Part shown: positions 1-10,522 of the stretch, one piece after another | Layout: the number at the start of each line of letters is the position of its first letter | Numbering within the stretch: position 1 is the stretch's first letter | Origin: JBGPEQ01 sp050180895 | GTDB lineage: Bacteria > Pseudomonadota > Alphaproteobacteria > Dongiales > Dongiaceae | Direction of reading: 5' to 3' | Length of the DNA stretch: 64,000 bases | Assembly: GCA_050180895.1 (NCBI GenBank) | Contig: JBFXDS010000010.1 | Coordinates: forward strand, 62,001 to 126,000 | Program-made: the position numbers and the translations under genes | The notes under the pieces: generated by a model | The model's input: only the letters and a program-made list of their open reading frames with translations | What the model was told of the DNA's origin: nothing | The model's database searches: none

Positions 1-118
1 AGCCGGTCTGCGCGGTGTTGAAGCAGACCTCGCCGACGGCGCGGCCCGCGGCGCCGACGCCGCGGCCCCAGAACAGCGTGCCGTCCGCCAACGCCAGCAC
101 CGCCGTGTGTTGCACCAT
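1..118 (-). CDS. carA: Carbamoyl phosphate synthase small subunit, N-terminal fragment (window edge)
   Basis: This is the 5' end of a gene running off the left edge; 39 codons are visible from an ATG at 118. The residues (ALADGTLFWGRGVGA, then GEVCFNTAQTG) match the conserved start of CarA, the glutaminase subunit that feeds ammonia to CarB for pyrimidine and arginine synthesis. The gene is divergent from the yqeY-like/dnaG/rpoD cluster, an arrangement common in alphaproteobacteria, which supports the call. The catalytic triad lies outside the window, so integrity cannot be judged. Confidence 0.85.
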   Translation of the reverse strand, partial: MVQHTAVLALADGTLFWGRGVGAAGRAVGEVCFNTAQTG

Positions 119-464
119 GGGAGTCTCCGCTCGCGTCGTTTGCGGCGCTCTTGTCGGGCAGGGCGGGCGGCGGGTCAAGATGCAAATGGCGGCACTGTCG
201 AGCACCGCGCGATGCCGTTTTGGCACGCGGAGACGCGGAGCCGCGGAGGAGGATTGCATGAGCACTGTGCGTCCTTCGACAAGCTCAGGATGAGGATGTT
301 TTCTTTCTGGCAGTAAGGCTCTCCCTCATCCTGAGCTTGTCGAAGGACGCAGGCTGCGGCTCCCACGCTCCCCAACCTCTGCGTCTCCGCGTGAAGTCAA
401 GCGGCGCGCTTGGTCTCGATGGTCGAATCGGCTACCCTCCCTCCGCATCGACGAGTGAGGACCC
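119..464. other. Intergenic region between carA and the yqeY-like gene, filled by repeats
   Basis: About 350 bases without a credible gene. It holds the long palindrome described separately (268-351) and a second inverted pair whose arms read like CACGCGGAGACGCGG (223-237) and CTCCGCGTGA-type sequence (about 382-395). The same second arm type recurs at 56537-56622. The promoters of the divergent genes must lie here, but I see no convincing -35/-10 pair. Confidence 0.5.
268..351. repeat. Long intergenic palindrome, family A copy 1
   Basis: The left arm (268-295) begins TGCGTCCTTCGACAAGCTCA and the right arm (324-351) is its near-exact reverse complement, separated by about 28 less conserved bases. 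Four further full copies are at 15383, 23971, 60296 and 62163, always between genes. Transcribed, it would form a long hairpin. Confidence 0.9.
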
Positions 465-920
465 ATGCTGCGGGAACGGCTGAGCGAAGATCTGAAGACG
501 GCCATGCGGGCCAAAGAGCAGCGCGCGGTGTCGACCATCCGCATGATCCTGGCGGAGCTGAAGCTGCGCGACATCGCCGCGCGCGAGAAGGGCAACACCC
601 AGGGGGTGGGCGACGGCGAGATCGTCGACATGATGCAGAAGCTGATGCGCCAGCGCCGCGACAGCATCGCGGCCTATGAGAAGGGCGGCCGGCCGGAGCT
701 GGCGGCGCAGGAGGCCGAGGAGATCACGGTCATCGAGCGCTACCTGCCGAAGGGGCTGAGCGAGGCGGAGACGGCGGCGGCCATCGCCGAGGCCATCGCG
801 GCGACCGGGGCCGCGAGCGTGAAGGACATGGGCCGTGTGATGGCGCACCTGAAGGAGCGCCATGCCGGGCAGATGGATTTCGGCAAGGTGGGGCCGCTAG
901 TGAAGCAGAAGCTCGGGTGA
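465..920 (+). CDS. GatB/YqeY domain-containing protein
   Basis: A 151-residue protein, the usual length for free-standing YqeY proteins. It is helical and charged throughout, starting LRERLSEDLKTAMRAKE, with the family features RTIRMI-like (STIRMILAELK) near residue 25 and a central EITVIERYLPKGLSEAE stretch near residue 90. The fold resembles the tail domain of GatB, the amidotransferase subunit that binds tRNA; the role of the stand-alone protein is unsettled. It lies directly upstream of dnaG and rpoD in the same direction, as in many alphaproteobacteria. The ATG at 465 follows a GAGGAC element. Confidence 0.85.
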   Translation: MLRERLSEDLKTAMRAKEQRAVSTIRMILAELKLRDIAAREKGNTQGVGDGEIVDMMQKLMRQRRDSIAAYEKGGRPELAAQEAEEITVIERYLPKGLSEAETAAAIAEAIAATGAASVKDMGRVMAHLKERHAGQMDFGKVGPLVKQKLG

Positions 921-940
921 GACTGATCGGATCGTGGATC

Positions 941-1026
941 TGTAGGGGCGAGCGGCGCTCGCCCATGTCTGATCAGGCTCCGGCGATCAGGGTTGTGGAA
1001 AGAGGGCGAGCGCCGCTCGCCCCTAC
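941..1026. repeat. Inverted repeat, family B copy 1 (GGGGCGAGCGGCGCTCGCCC type)
   Basis: TGTAGGGGCGAGCGGCGCTC begins at 941 and its mirror ends ...CGCTCGCCCCTAC at 1026, enclosing about 40 bases. Each arm is itself self-complementary, so several alternative hairpins can form. A closely matching element lies at 32491-32580, and a divergent one at 56681-56758. It sits between the yqeY-like gene and dnaG. Confidence 0.85.
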
Positions 1027-1151
1027 GGCCGATAGAATCGACCTGTCGCGGCCTAGCCCTTGAGGCCGGTTATAGAGTAGTATTGCGGACTCAGTGAATC
1101 TCGCGCGTCTGGCGGCGCCGGATATGCAGCAGGGGGCTTAAGCGCCGCGGA

Positions 1152-3023
1152 ATGTCGATCCCGCCGGACTTCGTCGACGAGCTGCGCGACCGCCTGTCGA
1201 TCGCCTCGGTGGTCGGCGGACGCGTCCGCCTGCAGAAGCGCGGCCGCGACCATCTCGGCCTCTGCCCCTTCCACAAGGAGAAGACGCCCTCCTTCACGGT
1301 CAGCGAGGAGAAGGGCTTCTTCCACTGCTTCGGCTGCGGCGCCCATGGCGACGTCGTCGGCTTCGTCATGCGCAGCGACAACCTGTCCTTTCCCGAGGCG
1401 GTCGAGCGGCTGGCCCGCGAGGTCGGGATGCAGGTGCCGGCCACCAGCCCCGAGGAGCGCCAGCGCGAGGAGCGGCGGGCGACCCTGCATTCGGCGCTGG
1501 AGGCGGCCGCGGCCTGGTTCGAGGCGCAGCTGCGCGGCGGAGCCGGGCGGGCCGGCCTCGACTACTTCAAGCGGCGCGGCCTGCAGGACGACACCATCGC
1601 CCGCTTCCGCCTCGGCTATGCCCCGGATGCGCGCACCGCGCTGAAGGACGCCCTGGGCAAGGCCGGGATCTCCGAGGCGCTGATGCTGGAGGCCGGCCTC
1701 GTCATCCGGCCCGAGGATGGCCGTCCGGCTTATGACCGCTTCCGCGGCCGGGTGATGTTCCCGATCACCGACCGCCGCGGCCGGGTGATCGCCTTCGGCG
1801 GCCGCATCCTCGACCAGGGCGAGCCGAAATACCTGAACTCGCCGGAGACGCCGCTGTTCCACAAGGGACGCACGCTCTATGGCCTGGCGCAGGCCGCGCG
1901 CGGCGCGCGCGCGGGCGGCGAGGTCGTGGTCTGCGAGGGCTATATGGACGTGATCGCCCTGGCCGAGGCCGGATTCGCCGGCGCCGTGGCGCCGCTGGGC
2001 ACGGCCCTGACCGAGGGCCAGATCGCCGAGCTGTGGCGGCTGGCGCCGGAGCCGGTGCTCTGCTTCGACGGCGACGCCGCCGGCCAGCGGGCGGCAGCGC
2101 GGGCGGTGGAGCGCGCCCTGCCCCTGCTGCAGCCCGGCAAGTCGCTGCGCTTCGCCCTGCTGCCGCCGGGCGACGACCCGGACAGCCTGGTCCGCGCCCG
2201 CGGGCCGGCCGCCATGGGCGAGCTGCTGCAGGCCGCCCGCCCCCTCATCGACATGCTCTGGGAGCAGGAGCTGGCCCTGCGGCCGACCGACACCCCGGAG
2301 CGCCGTGCCGGCTTCCGCCAGCGGATGCGTGATCGCATCCGGCTGATCGGTGAACGCTCGGTTTACGAAGATTACCGGCACGAGGTCGACCGGCGGCTGG
2401 CCGCGGCCTTCGATCCGCCGTCGCCGAGGCTCCGGCAGACGGGCCCGTTTCGGGGGCGGCGCGGGGCAGGCTCACCCCCTGCAGCCCTGGCCGAAGTGGG
2501 CGGCATGGCCGCCCGGCATGGCACCGGCGGCCTGGACCGGCGGCCGGACGAGCTGCTGGTTGCGCTTCTGGTCAACCATCCCCATCTCGTCGCCCAGCGC
2601 GCGGAGGAAGCCGCGGACATCACCCTGCGGGCCGGCCGGCTTGACAAGCTGCGCAGCGCCATAATAGACCTCGCCGCCGCCCATCCGGGCCTTGATTCCG
2701 ACGGCTTCAAGCGCCACCTCACTCAGATGGGCTTTGCCGAGGAATTGCAAGGCCTTTTGACGCGCACAAAACACATCAAATGCACGCTTGCGGGGGCGTC
2801 GGCCGAGGAGGCGACGGCGGGCCTGCAGGACGTGCTGCGGGCGATGCGCAAGCGCGAGCTCCGGCAGGAGCGCGACGCCGCCGCCGCCAGGCTGGGAGAG
2901 GACAGTACCGAGGAGGACTATGCCCGGTATGCGGCCGTGCGGCAGGTGTGCCTCGAGGATGAGAGCGGCGGGGAGGACGACGATGCCGTCGCCCCCCGGC
3001 CGGGACGTGTGCGGACCACATAG
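1152..3023 (+). CDS. dnaG: DNA primase
   Basis: A 623-residue protein that synthesises RNA primers at the replication fork, together with DnaB helicase. The N-terminal CHC2 zinc finger is complete (C38, H41, C59, C62). The TOPRIM catalytic core follows, with E262 in CEGYMD and the metal-binding pair D306/D308 in FDGDAAG. A less conserved C-terminal part, expected to contain the DnaB-interacting domain, covers about 450-623. The length is normal. The ATG at 1152 gives the standard SIPPDFVDELRDRL start. It precedes rpoD by 69 bases, forming the classic macromolecular-synthesis cluster. Confidence 0.97.
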   Translation: MSIPPDFVDELRDRLSIASVVGGRVRLQKRGRDHLGLCPFHKEKTPSFTVSEEKGFFHCFGCGAHGDVVGFVMRSDNLSFPEAVERLAREVGMQVPATSPEERQREERRATLHSALEAAAAWFEAQLRGGAGRAGLDYFKRRGLQDDTIARFRLGYAPDARTALKDALGKAGISEALMLEAGLVIRPEDGRPAYDRFRGRVMFPITDRRGRVIAFGGRILDQGEPKYLNSPETPLFHKGRTLYGLAQAARGARAGGEVVVCEGYMDVIALAEAGFAGAVAPLGTALTEGQIAELWRLAPEPVLCFDGDAAGQRAAARAVERALPLLQPGKSLRFALLPPGDDPDSLVRARGPAAMGELLQAARPLIDMLWEQELALRPTDTPERRAGFRQRMRDRIRLIGERSVYEDYRHEVDRRLAAAFDPPSPRLRQTGPFRGRRGAGSPPAALAEVGGMAARHGTGGLDRRPDELLVALLVNHPHLVAQRAEEAADITLRAGRLDKLRSAIIDLAAAHPGLDSDGFKRHLTQMGFAEELQGLLTRTKHIKCTLAGASAEEATAGLQDVLRAMRKRELRQERDAAAARLGEDSTEEDYARYAAVRQVCLEDESGGEDDDAVAPRPGRVRTT

Positions 3024-3092
3024 GGTAGGGGAACGCGCGTCCGGCCTCCGGCCGCGCGACGGGCCAATGGGTGGGACTTTGCAGGTGTATTG

Positions 3093-5078
<1,986 letters not shown>

Positions 5079-5079
5079 T

Positions 5080-5289
5080 TGTCAGCTCTCGGGCATACCC
5101 ATCGGTGTCATGCCCACGCCCCCGGGTCCGGCCTTTCGGCCGGCCCGAGGACAAGCTTTGACGCGGGCATCCATCGAGCCGCCGCACCATGGATCGCCGG
5201 GTCAAGCCCGGCGATGACAGCCTTTGGGTGGCCACGGTGGGACTCGACCTTGATCCGACCGGTGTCTTGCTGATAGCTGAAAGCTGACA
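5080..5289. repeat. Nested palindromic repeats between rpoD and tRNA-Ile
   Basis: Outer arms are TGTCAGCT (5081 region) and AGCTGACA (5282-5289). Inside is a second inverted unit of about 114 bases (5106-5219) running from TGTCATGCCC to a GATCGCCGGGTCAAGCCCGG segment and ATGACA. The CCGGGTCAAGCCCGG core is itself a hairpin. AGCTGACAGCTGATAGC-like words recur at 48780-48870. No gene is visible here. Confidence 0.7.
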
Positions 5290-5298
5290 GCCCCTACC

Positions 5299-5375
5299 GG
5301 GCCCGTAGCTCAATTGGTTAGAGCGCGCCGCTCATAACGGTGTGGTTGCAGGTTCAAGTCCTGCCGGGCCCACCA
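5299..5375 (+). tRNA. tRNA-Ile (CAT anticodon, probably lysidine-modified)
   Basis: A 77-nt tRNA with encoded CCA. The acceptor stem pairs GGGCCCG with CGGGCCC, the D arm is GCTCAATTGGTTAGAGC, the anticodon stem CGCCG/CGGTG encloses loop CTCATAA, and the T arm is GCAGGTTCAAGTCCTGC. The anticodon CAT could serve Met or Ile. The acceptor sequence and CTCATAA loop context resemble bacterial tRNA-Ile2, in which TilS converts the wobble C to lysidine to read AUA, so Ile is preferred over elongator Met. Confidence 0.85.
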
Positions 5376-5595
5376 GCCTTCGCTCGCGCAGCGAGTGAAG
5401 GCTGCCGCGGCTACTACGGCTCGGCAAGCCAGCCTGCTGCGCGACAGAGTATGTGTTGAACAGTCGGGAATAAGAGCCTCGGCATTGATCTCAAAGCTCT
5501 TCGACAGAAATCGCTGGAGGGAGGGATTTCAGGTCGGTACACTCCGTCGTAACAGTAGCGAAAGCCCAGAAAAAAGAAGTCTGGGAGGGTGCAAC

Positions 5596-6363
5596 GTGGC
5601 GGTCGGTACGCGGGTGTTCACGCGAGCAGTCAAGAAATTCATACGCCGAAAGCTCAACGAACGCGGGTACTATTATGTTCGTGGTCTTGGCAATGAAATC
5701 TCCACCATCGAAGAATTCAAACAGCGGGCGCACGGCATCATGCAGCGCGCCAGACAGCAAGACGAAGAGGTCGTGGCCAAGCTAAGAGAGAAGTATGCAC
5801 AGCCGATCATCGGCGAGGTTTCCGTCCATCGCCTGCTGGAGCTCTTGGCGCAGGTCGTAGATCCTTCCAACTTCTATCTCTATTGCGGGAGCCAGCTGAT
5901 CCACACGCTCCAAATCCTCGAAAGCATGGAAAGGGCCGGGATCAACGAGAAGACCGATCCGGAGATGATCGTCGCCACCCTGATCCACGATCTCGGCAAG
6001 CTCGCCTTGTTGAAGGGCGAACTCCCGGAGCATGTAGAAGGGGGCGGAAAACGGCCGCTGCGGGAACACGAGCCGGGGATCGGGTTGGACAATGGCACGT
6101 TCACCTGGGACCACAGCGATATCGTTCATGCGCGCTTCAAGCCCTACGTCTCGGCCGAAATTGCGTGGCTGCTTCGTTATCATTCCATAAGCACTGCCTG
6201 CGAGCCGTTGATGAACGACCGGGACCGTGCGCTCTACGAAAGATACTACAAGACCTTCGTGCGGCATGACCGTACATACGTGTTCTATCACCTGCCCGCC
6301 AAGCGGCTCGAAGACTACCGCGACATCCTCGAACGATCCTTCCCGGAGCGGATTCTATTCTGA
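5596..6363 (+). CDS. Inositol-oxygenase-like HD-domain diiron protein
   Basis: A 255-residue protein if started at the GTG at 5596, which follows a good GGGAGG ribosome site; the open frame extends upstream but that part is not protein-like. It carries the complete six-ligand set expected of myo-inositol oxygenase: H103 (LIHTLQ), H131-D132 (LIHDLGK), H173 (WDHSDI), H196 (RYHS) and D225 (FVRHD). The C terminus (KRLEDYRDILERSFPERILF) also resembles that family's end. It is shorter than animal enzymes because the loop between D132 and H173 is reduced. MIOX enzymes cleave inositol to glucuronate with O2; this substrate is unproven. Base composition is visibly more AT-rich than its neighbours and it lies right after a tRNA, suggesting acquisition. 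Confidence 0.7.
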   Translation: MAVGTRVFTRAVKKFIRRKLNERGYYYVRGLGNEISTIEEFKQRAHGIMQRARQQDEEVVAKLREKYAQPIIGEVSVHRLLELLAQVVDPSNFYLYCGSQLIHTLQILESMERAGINEKTDPEMIVATLIHDLGKLALLKGELPEHVEGGGKRPLREHEPGIGLDNGTFTWDHSDIVHARFKPYVSAEIAWLLRYHSISTACEPLMNDRDRALYERYYKTFVRHDRTYVFYHLPAKRLEDYRDILERSFPERILF

Positions 6364-6519
6364 GCAGAATCACTTGCGATCACGGCAGGACGGATCATCG
6401 CCGGAGGCGCGTCGGGCCGCTTACGCAACCAAGACTGATAACTGACCGCTGAATATGCTGGCGACTTCGCGCGCCGAGGCCCGCCAGGGCGAAAGGCGGT
6501 GGCATCCCACCGCGAAGAA

Positions 6520-7170
6520 TCAGTTGTCTGTCGATGCGCCGTCGTCGCGGGCCGCGGCGCCCTGCTCGAGCGCGGCGATCTTCGCGTTCAGCGCGGCGAT
6601 CAGGCCGTCGAAGCCCTGCTTCGCCAGCACGGAGGTGAATTCGGAGCGGCGCACCGCCAGCTCGCTCACCGAGGATTTGAGATAGACGTCGACGATCCGC
6701 CATTCGCCGGCGCGCCGATGCAGCAGATAGTCGATCCGGATCGGCTGGCCGTTCGCCTGCACGATGCGGTTGTCGACGCGCACATTGTCGGCCGGCGCCG
6801 GCTGCTCGCCGAGCACCTCGAACCGCTCGCCGCCGAAGCCGTCGAGGCGCGCCGCATAAGTGGCGACGGAGTAGGCCGCGAAGGCATCGGTCAATTGCTG
6901 CTTCTGCGCGTCCGTCAGCTCGCGCCAATAGCGGCCGGCGCTGACCCGGGCCATCTCCGGGAAGTCGTAGGCGTTCGCCAGCTCCGGGGCCAACGTCTTG
7001 TAGCGTCCCGCGTAGCCGAGCGCGGCGGCGTTCTTCATCACCTCGATGAAGGTCGCGTTCAGAGTCTGGACGACGTTGCGGGCCGGGCCGGCCGCGGCCT
7101 CCGCCGCGCCCAGGAGAAGGCCGGCGGCGACCAGGCTGCAACAGATAAACAAGCGGAACGATCGCGCCAT
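6520..7170 (-). CDS. MlaC/Ttg2D-family periplasmic lipid-binding protein (HpnM-like)
   Basis: A 216-residue protein with a clear signal peptide (LFICCSLVAAGLLLGAAEAAA, cleavage near residue 27). The mature part shows the MlaC/toluene-tolerance pattern, including FPEMARVSAGRYWRELTDAQ, a variant of the family's region around an invariant WR, and RIDYLLHRRAGEWRIVDVYL. MlaC proteins ferry phospholipids between membranes; the HpnM subgroup occurs with hopanoid genes. Its position next to ispH and hpnH supports the HpnM assignment, though a general Mla role cannot be excluded. It is divergent from ispH. Confidence 0.8.
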   Translation of the reverse strand: MARSFRLFICCSLVAAGLLLGAAEAAAGPARNVVQTLNATFIEVMKNAAALGYAGRYKTLAPELANAYDFPEMARVSAGRYWRELTDAQKQQLTDAFAAYSVATYAARLDGFGGERFEVLGEQPAPADNVRVDNRIVQANGQPIRIDYLLHRRAGEWRIVDVYLKSSVSELAVRRSEFTSVLAKQGFDGLIAALNAKIAALEQGAAARDDGASTDN

Positions 7171-7474
7171 GTCGGCCCTTGTGGAATTGATCGGCTCCCC
7201 GGCCGTCTTTTACACGCTCGATCAATGGCGCGTAAGCCGCAAGGATGCCCGACCGACGCATGCAGAAGTCGCATGACGGACCTGCAATGGGAATCGGTTC
7301 TGGTTTCGTCCGCAAGTGGCCCCGAAACGACGGATGGGCTATGTTTGCCGGCCGGACCAAGATATGGTACTTGGCTTGCGATGCATTGTTTATGATCTGT
7401 TCGAGCGCAGGAGAGGGGGACGGATCCCGCGGGCGAACGGAATTTCAGCGCCCACAGGGGAAGGTTGAGTCTTC

Positions 7475-8461
7475 ATGCTGGTGATTCTCGCGCAACCCAG
7501 GGGCTTTTGCGCTGGGGTGGAACGGGCGGTGGAGATCGTCGAGCTGGCGCTGAAGAAATACGGACCACCCGTGTACGTGCGCCACGAGATCGTCCACAAC
7601 AAGCGCGTGGTCGAGAAGCTGCGCAGCATCGGCGCCCGCTTCGTCGACGAGCTCAACGAAATCCCCGACGGCGCCATCACCGTCTTCAGCGCCCACGGCG
7701 TGGCGCAGAAGGTCGCGGACGAAGCCGGGCTGCGCGATCTGCCGGTGATCGACGCGACCTGCCCGCTGGTCGCCAAGGTGCATCGCGAGGGCCAGCGCTA
7801 TGCCGAGAAGGGCTTCGACGTGATCCTGATCGGCCACGAGGGCCACCCGGAGGTCGAGGGCACGCGCGGCCGCATTCCCGGCGGCGTGCATCTGGTGCAG
7901 TCGATCGCCGATGTCGACAAGCTCGTCGTCCGGGATCCCAACCGCGTCGCCTACATCACGCAGACCACGCTCAGCGTCGACGACACGCGAGTCATCATCG
8001 ACCGGCTCAAGGAGCGGTTCCCCAGCGTCAACGGGCCGGACGTGCGCGACATCTGCTATGCCACGCAGAACCGGCAGCAGGCGGTGCGGCTGCTGGCGCG
8101 GCATGTCGACGCGATCCTGGTGGTGGGCTCCTCCAACAGCTCCAACTCGAACCGGCTGCGCGAGATCGGCACCGAGATGAGCGTGCCGAGCTACCTGATT
8201 GACCAGGCCGACGACATCGACGCCGCCTGGCTCGTCGGGGTCGAGACGATCGGGCTGACGGCCGGCGCCTCGGCGCCGGAGGAGCTGGTCCAGCAGGTCA
8301 TCGCCCGGCTCGGCCAGTTCGGGCCGATCGAGGTGCAGAACCTCGAGGGCGTCGAGGAGAACGTCCGCTTCAAGCTGCCGGAGATGCTGTGGGACGTGGC
8401 CGAATCGCCCTACGGCACCACCCACAAATACAGCCGCCGCGTCGGCGGCGCCGCATCCTGA
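7475..8461 (+). CDS. ispH: 4-hydroxy-3-methylbut-2-enyl diphosphate reductase
   Basis: A 328-residue iron-sulfur enzyme for the last step of the MEP pathway, yielding IPP and DMAPP. The three cluster cysteines are in GFCAGV (C12), DATCPLV and ICYATQNRQ. The substrate-binding histidines lie in VRHEIVHN and FSAHGV, and the catalytic glutamate in HEGHPEVEG. The ATG at 7475 follows AGGGGAAGG. hpnH begins 41 bases later, so the two are probably cotranscribed, linking precursor supply to hopanoid extension. Confidence 0.97.
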   Translation: MLVILAQPRGFCAGVERAVEIVELALKKYGPPVYVRHEIVHNKRVVEKLRSIGARFVDELNEIPDGAITVFSAHGVAQKVADEAGLRDLPVIDATCPLVAKVHREGQRYAEKGFDVILIGHEGHPEVEGTRGRIPGGVHLVQSIADVDKLVVRDPNRVAYITQTTLSVDDTRVIIDRLKERFPSVNGPDVRDICYATQNRQQAVRLLARHVDAILVVGSSNSSNSNRLREIGTEMSVPSYLIDQADDIDAAWLVGVETIGLTAGASAPEELVQQVIARLGQFGPIEVQNLEGVEENVRFKLPEMLWDVAESPYGTTHKYSRRVGGAAS

Positions 8462-8502
8462 ACGCCGCCGTCCTTGCGCAACAAGTCGAGAGGTTCCCAA
8501 CA

Positions 8503-9645
8503 GTGTCGGTTCCGCTGATCCAGAAGCTCCATGTCGGCGCCTATCTGCTGAAGCAGCGGCTCAAGGGCAACAAGCGGTATCCGCTGGTGCTCATGCTGGA
8601 GCCGCTGTTCCGCTGCAACCTCGCCTGCGCCGGCTGCGGCAAGATCGACTATCCGGACCCGATCCTGAACAAGCGCCTCTCGATCCAGGAGTGCCTGGAC
8701 GCCGTCGACGAATGCGGGGCGCCGATGGTGGCCATCCCCGGCGGCGAGCCTTTGCTGCACAAGGAGATCGGCGAGATCGTCAAGGGCATCACCGCCCGCA
8801 AGAAGTTCGTCATCCTCTGCACCAACGCGCTGCTGCTCGAGAAGAAGCTGCACCTGTTCACGCCCTCGCCCTACCTCACCTTCTCCATCCACCTCGACGG
8901 CGACCGCGAGCATCACGACAAGTCCGTCTGTCAGGAGGGCGTCTTCGACCGCTGTCTGAGCGCGATCCGCGCCGCCAAGGCCAAGGGCTTCCGCGTCAAC
9001 GCCAACGCCACCTTGTTCGACAACGCCGACCCCGAGCGGATGGCGAAGTTCTTCGATGCCTGCATGGACGACTACGGCATCGACATGCTGACGATCTCGC
9101 CGGGCTACGCCTACGAGCGCGCGCCCGACCAGCAGCATTTCCTCAACCGGCAGAAGACGAAGAACCTGTTCCGCGACATCTTCCACCGCCAGGGGAAGCG
9201 CAAGTGGCGCTTCAGCCAGTCGTCGCTGTTCCTCGACTTCCTCGCCGGCAACCAGACCTACCATTGCACGCCCTGGTCGAACCCGACGCGCAACGTCTTC
9301 GGCTGGCAGAAGCCCTGCTATCTGCTCGGCGAAGGCTACGTCCGCAGCTTCAAGGAGCTGATGGAGACCACGGCCTGGGACTCCTACGGCACCGGCAAGT
9401 ACGAGAAGTGCGCCGACTGCATGGTGCACTGCGGCTACGAGGGCACCGCGGTGGACGATACCTTCTCGCGCCCCTGGAAGGCGCTGAAGGTCGCGCTCTT
9501 CGGCATCCGCACCGAGGGCCCGATGGCGCCGGACATCCCGCTCGACAAGGCCCGCCCGGCCGAGTACGTGTTCGAGAAGCAGGTGCAGGAGCAGGTGGCT
9601 CTGCTGCACCAGTCCAAGGACAAACGCCGGAGCAGCGCGGCTTAG
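8503..9645 (+). CDS. hpnH: Adenosylhopane synthase, radical SAM protein HpnH
   Basis: A 380-residue radical SAM enzyme that attaches a 5'-deoxyadenosyl group to diploptene, the first step in making C35 bacteriohopanetetrol. The 4Fe-4S motif CNLACAGC (C38, C42, C45) is intact, followed by the glycine-rich SAM-binding IPGGEPLLHKE. A C-terminal CADCMVHCGYEG segment and DKARPAEYVFEKQV are typical of HpnH. The GTG at 8503 is chosen because it gives the standard start VPLIQKLHVGAYLLKQRLKG. The partner hydrolase HpnG is encoded about 1 kb away on the other strand. Confidence 0.96.
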   Translation: MSVPLIQKLHVGAYLLKQRLKGNKRYPLVLMLEPLFRCNLACAGCGKIDYPDPILNKRLSIQECLDAVDECGAPMVAIPGGEPLLHKEIGEIVKGITARKKFVILCTNALLLEKKLHLFTPSPYLTFSIHLDGDREHHDKSVCQEGVFDRCLSAIRAAKAKGFRVNANATLFDNADPERMAKFFDACMDDYGIDMLTISPGYAYERAPDQQHFLNRQKTKNLFRDIFHRQGKRKWRFSQSSLFLDFLAGNQTYHCTPWSNPTRNVFGWQKPCYLLGEGYVRSFKELMETTAWDSYGTGKYEKCADCMVHCGYEGTAVDDTFSRPWKALKVALFGIRTEGPMAPDIPLDKARPAEYVFEKQVQEQVALLHQSKDKRRSSAA

Positions 9646-9669
9646 TACGACGGGCCGGCGCGAATCCGG

Positions 9670-10102
9670 TCACCTCTTCGCCGCGAGCGGATTCGTCCAG
9701 TTGAGGTCGGGAAACCGCGAGAAGTCGCGGTCCGTCGTGCACAGCACGGCTCCATGTTCGAGCGCGATCGCGGCGAGGGCGGCGTCCATGACCAACGGAC
9801 CGGCGATCTGGCCGTCGCGCAGGAGGCCGCGCAGGATGTCCCAATGCCCCTCGCCCGCTTCGAGGATGCCGGCGACGGGCTGCGCAAGCCAGGATGAAAC
9901 TGCCGCTTCAGCCTCGACTGTGGACAGCGGGTGGTCGAACGCGCGGGGGTTTGTGGCTATCCTTACGAACGCCCATAGCGTGAGCCAGGCAAAGCGGACG
10001 AGATCGGGCCCCGAAAGCACCGCTTCGAGCCAAGCGCGGCTCTTCTCATGCTGCTCCGCTCTGACAGGCGTAGAGCAACAGGTTCGCATCGACCAGAATC
10101 AC
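9670..10102 (-). pseudogene. vapC: VapC-type PIN-domain toxin, frameshifted
   Basis: From a GTG at 10102, which overlaps the antitoxin stop as GTGA, the frame reads VILVDANLLLYACQSGAA and then stops at 10046. The matching toxin body continues in the next frame from EQHEKSRAWLEAVLSG to LDGAVL-like CTTDRDFSRFPDLNW near the end at 9670. Rejoined, this is a normal PIN toxin of about 143 residues with the acidic residues of the active site (D5, and D in MDAALA and TDRDF). The intact longer frame starting at 10089 lacks D5, so it should be inactive. The break lies near 10046-10066. A sequencing error is possible. Confidence 0.75.
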
Positions 10103-10347
10103 CGGTGAAGCGGGCCCTCCAGACGTCCGACGAGTTCCGCAACATTGTCCAGGGTAAGCCCTGGCTTGAGTCCACCGAGATCCCGAGCCGCCACCTTGAA
10201 AGGCTGGCGCTGGGCCGTGGCGCGGCGGCTTGCCAACCCGCGGCGCAGCGTCTCGTTGACGATCTCGCGGAAAGGTCGGCCGGCGCGGCGCGATTCCGCC
10301 TGGAGCTTGGCCGCTATGTCGTCGTCAAGGGTGAGTGTCGTTCGCAT
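10099..10347 (-). CDS. vapB: VapB-type antitoxin, ribbon-helix-helix
   Basis: An 82-residue protein beginning MRTTLTLDDDIAAKLQAESR, the usual beta-strand and helix of a ribbon-helix-helix DNA-binding domain. It continues with FREIVNETLRRGLA and a flexible tail that would clamp the PIN toxin. The stop overlaps the toxin's GTG start, indicating translational coupling. Repeated GGCATCATGA boxes directly upstream fit autorepression. Confidence 0.85.
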   Translation of the reverse strand: MRTTLTLDDDIAAKLQAESRRAGRPFREIVNETLRRGLASRRATAQRQPFKVAARDLGGLKPGLTLDNVAELVGRLEGPLHR

Positions 10348-10351
10348 GTCT

Positions 10352-10398
10352 TGATGCTATGATTTAGGCATCATGATGTCAAGCCAGTGGCATCATGA
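10352..10398. promoter_or_regulatory. Probable vapB operator
   Basis: Two direct GGCATCATGA boxes at 10367-10376 and 10389-10398 have a 22-bp repeat distance, about two helical turns. A TGATGC at 10352-10357 forms an inverted pair with GCATCA at 10368-10373. They lie immediately before the antitoxin ATG (10347), as expected for an autoregulated toxin-antitoxin promoter. Confidence 0.55.
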
Positions 10399-10522
10399 AA
10401 ACGAGGGCGTGCAGGAGTATGCCGAAGCCCAGACCGTCGTCACTGGGCGGAACGCGGCCGTGCTTTCGAGTGGATGAATCCCTGCGGCTGACGGATTGAG
10501 CGTCGGAGGCGATGCGGCGCTG

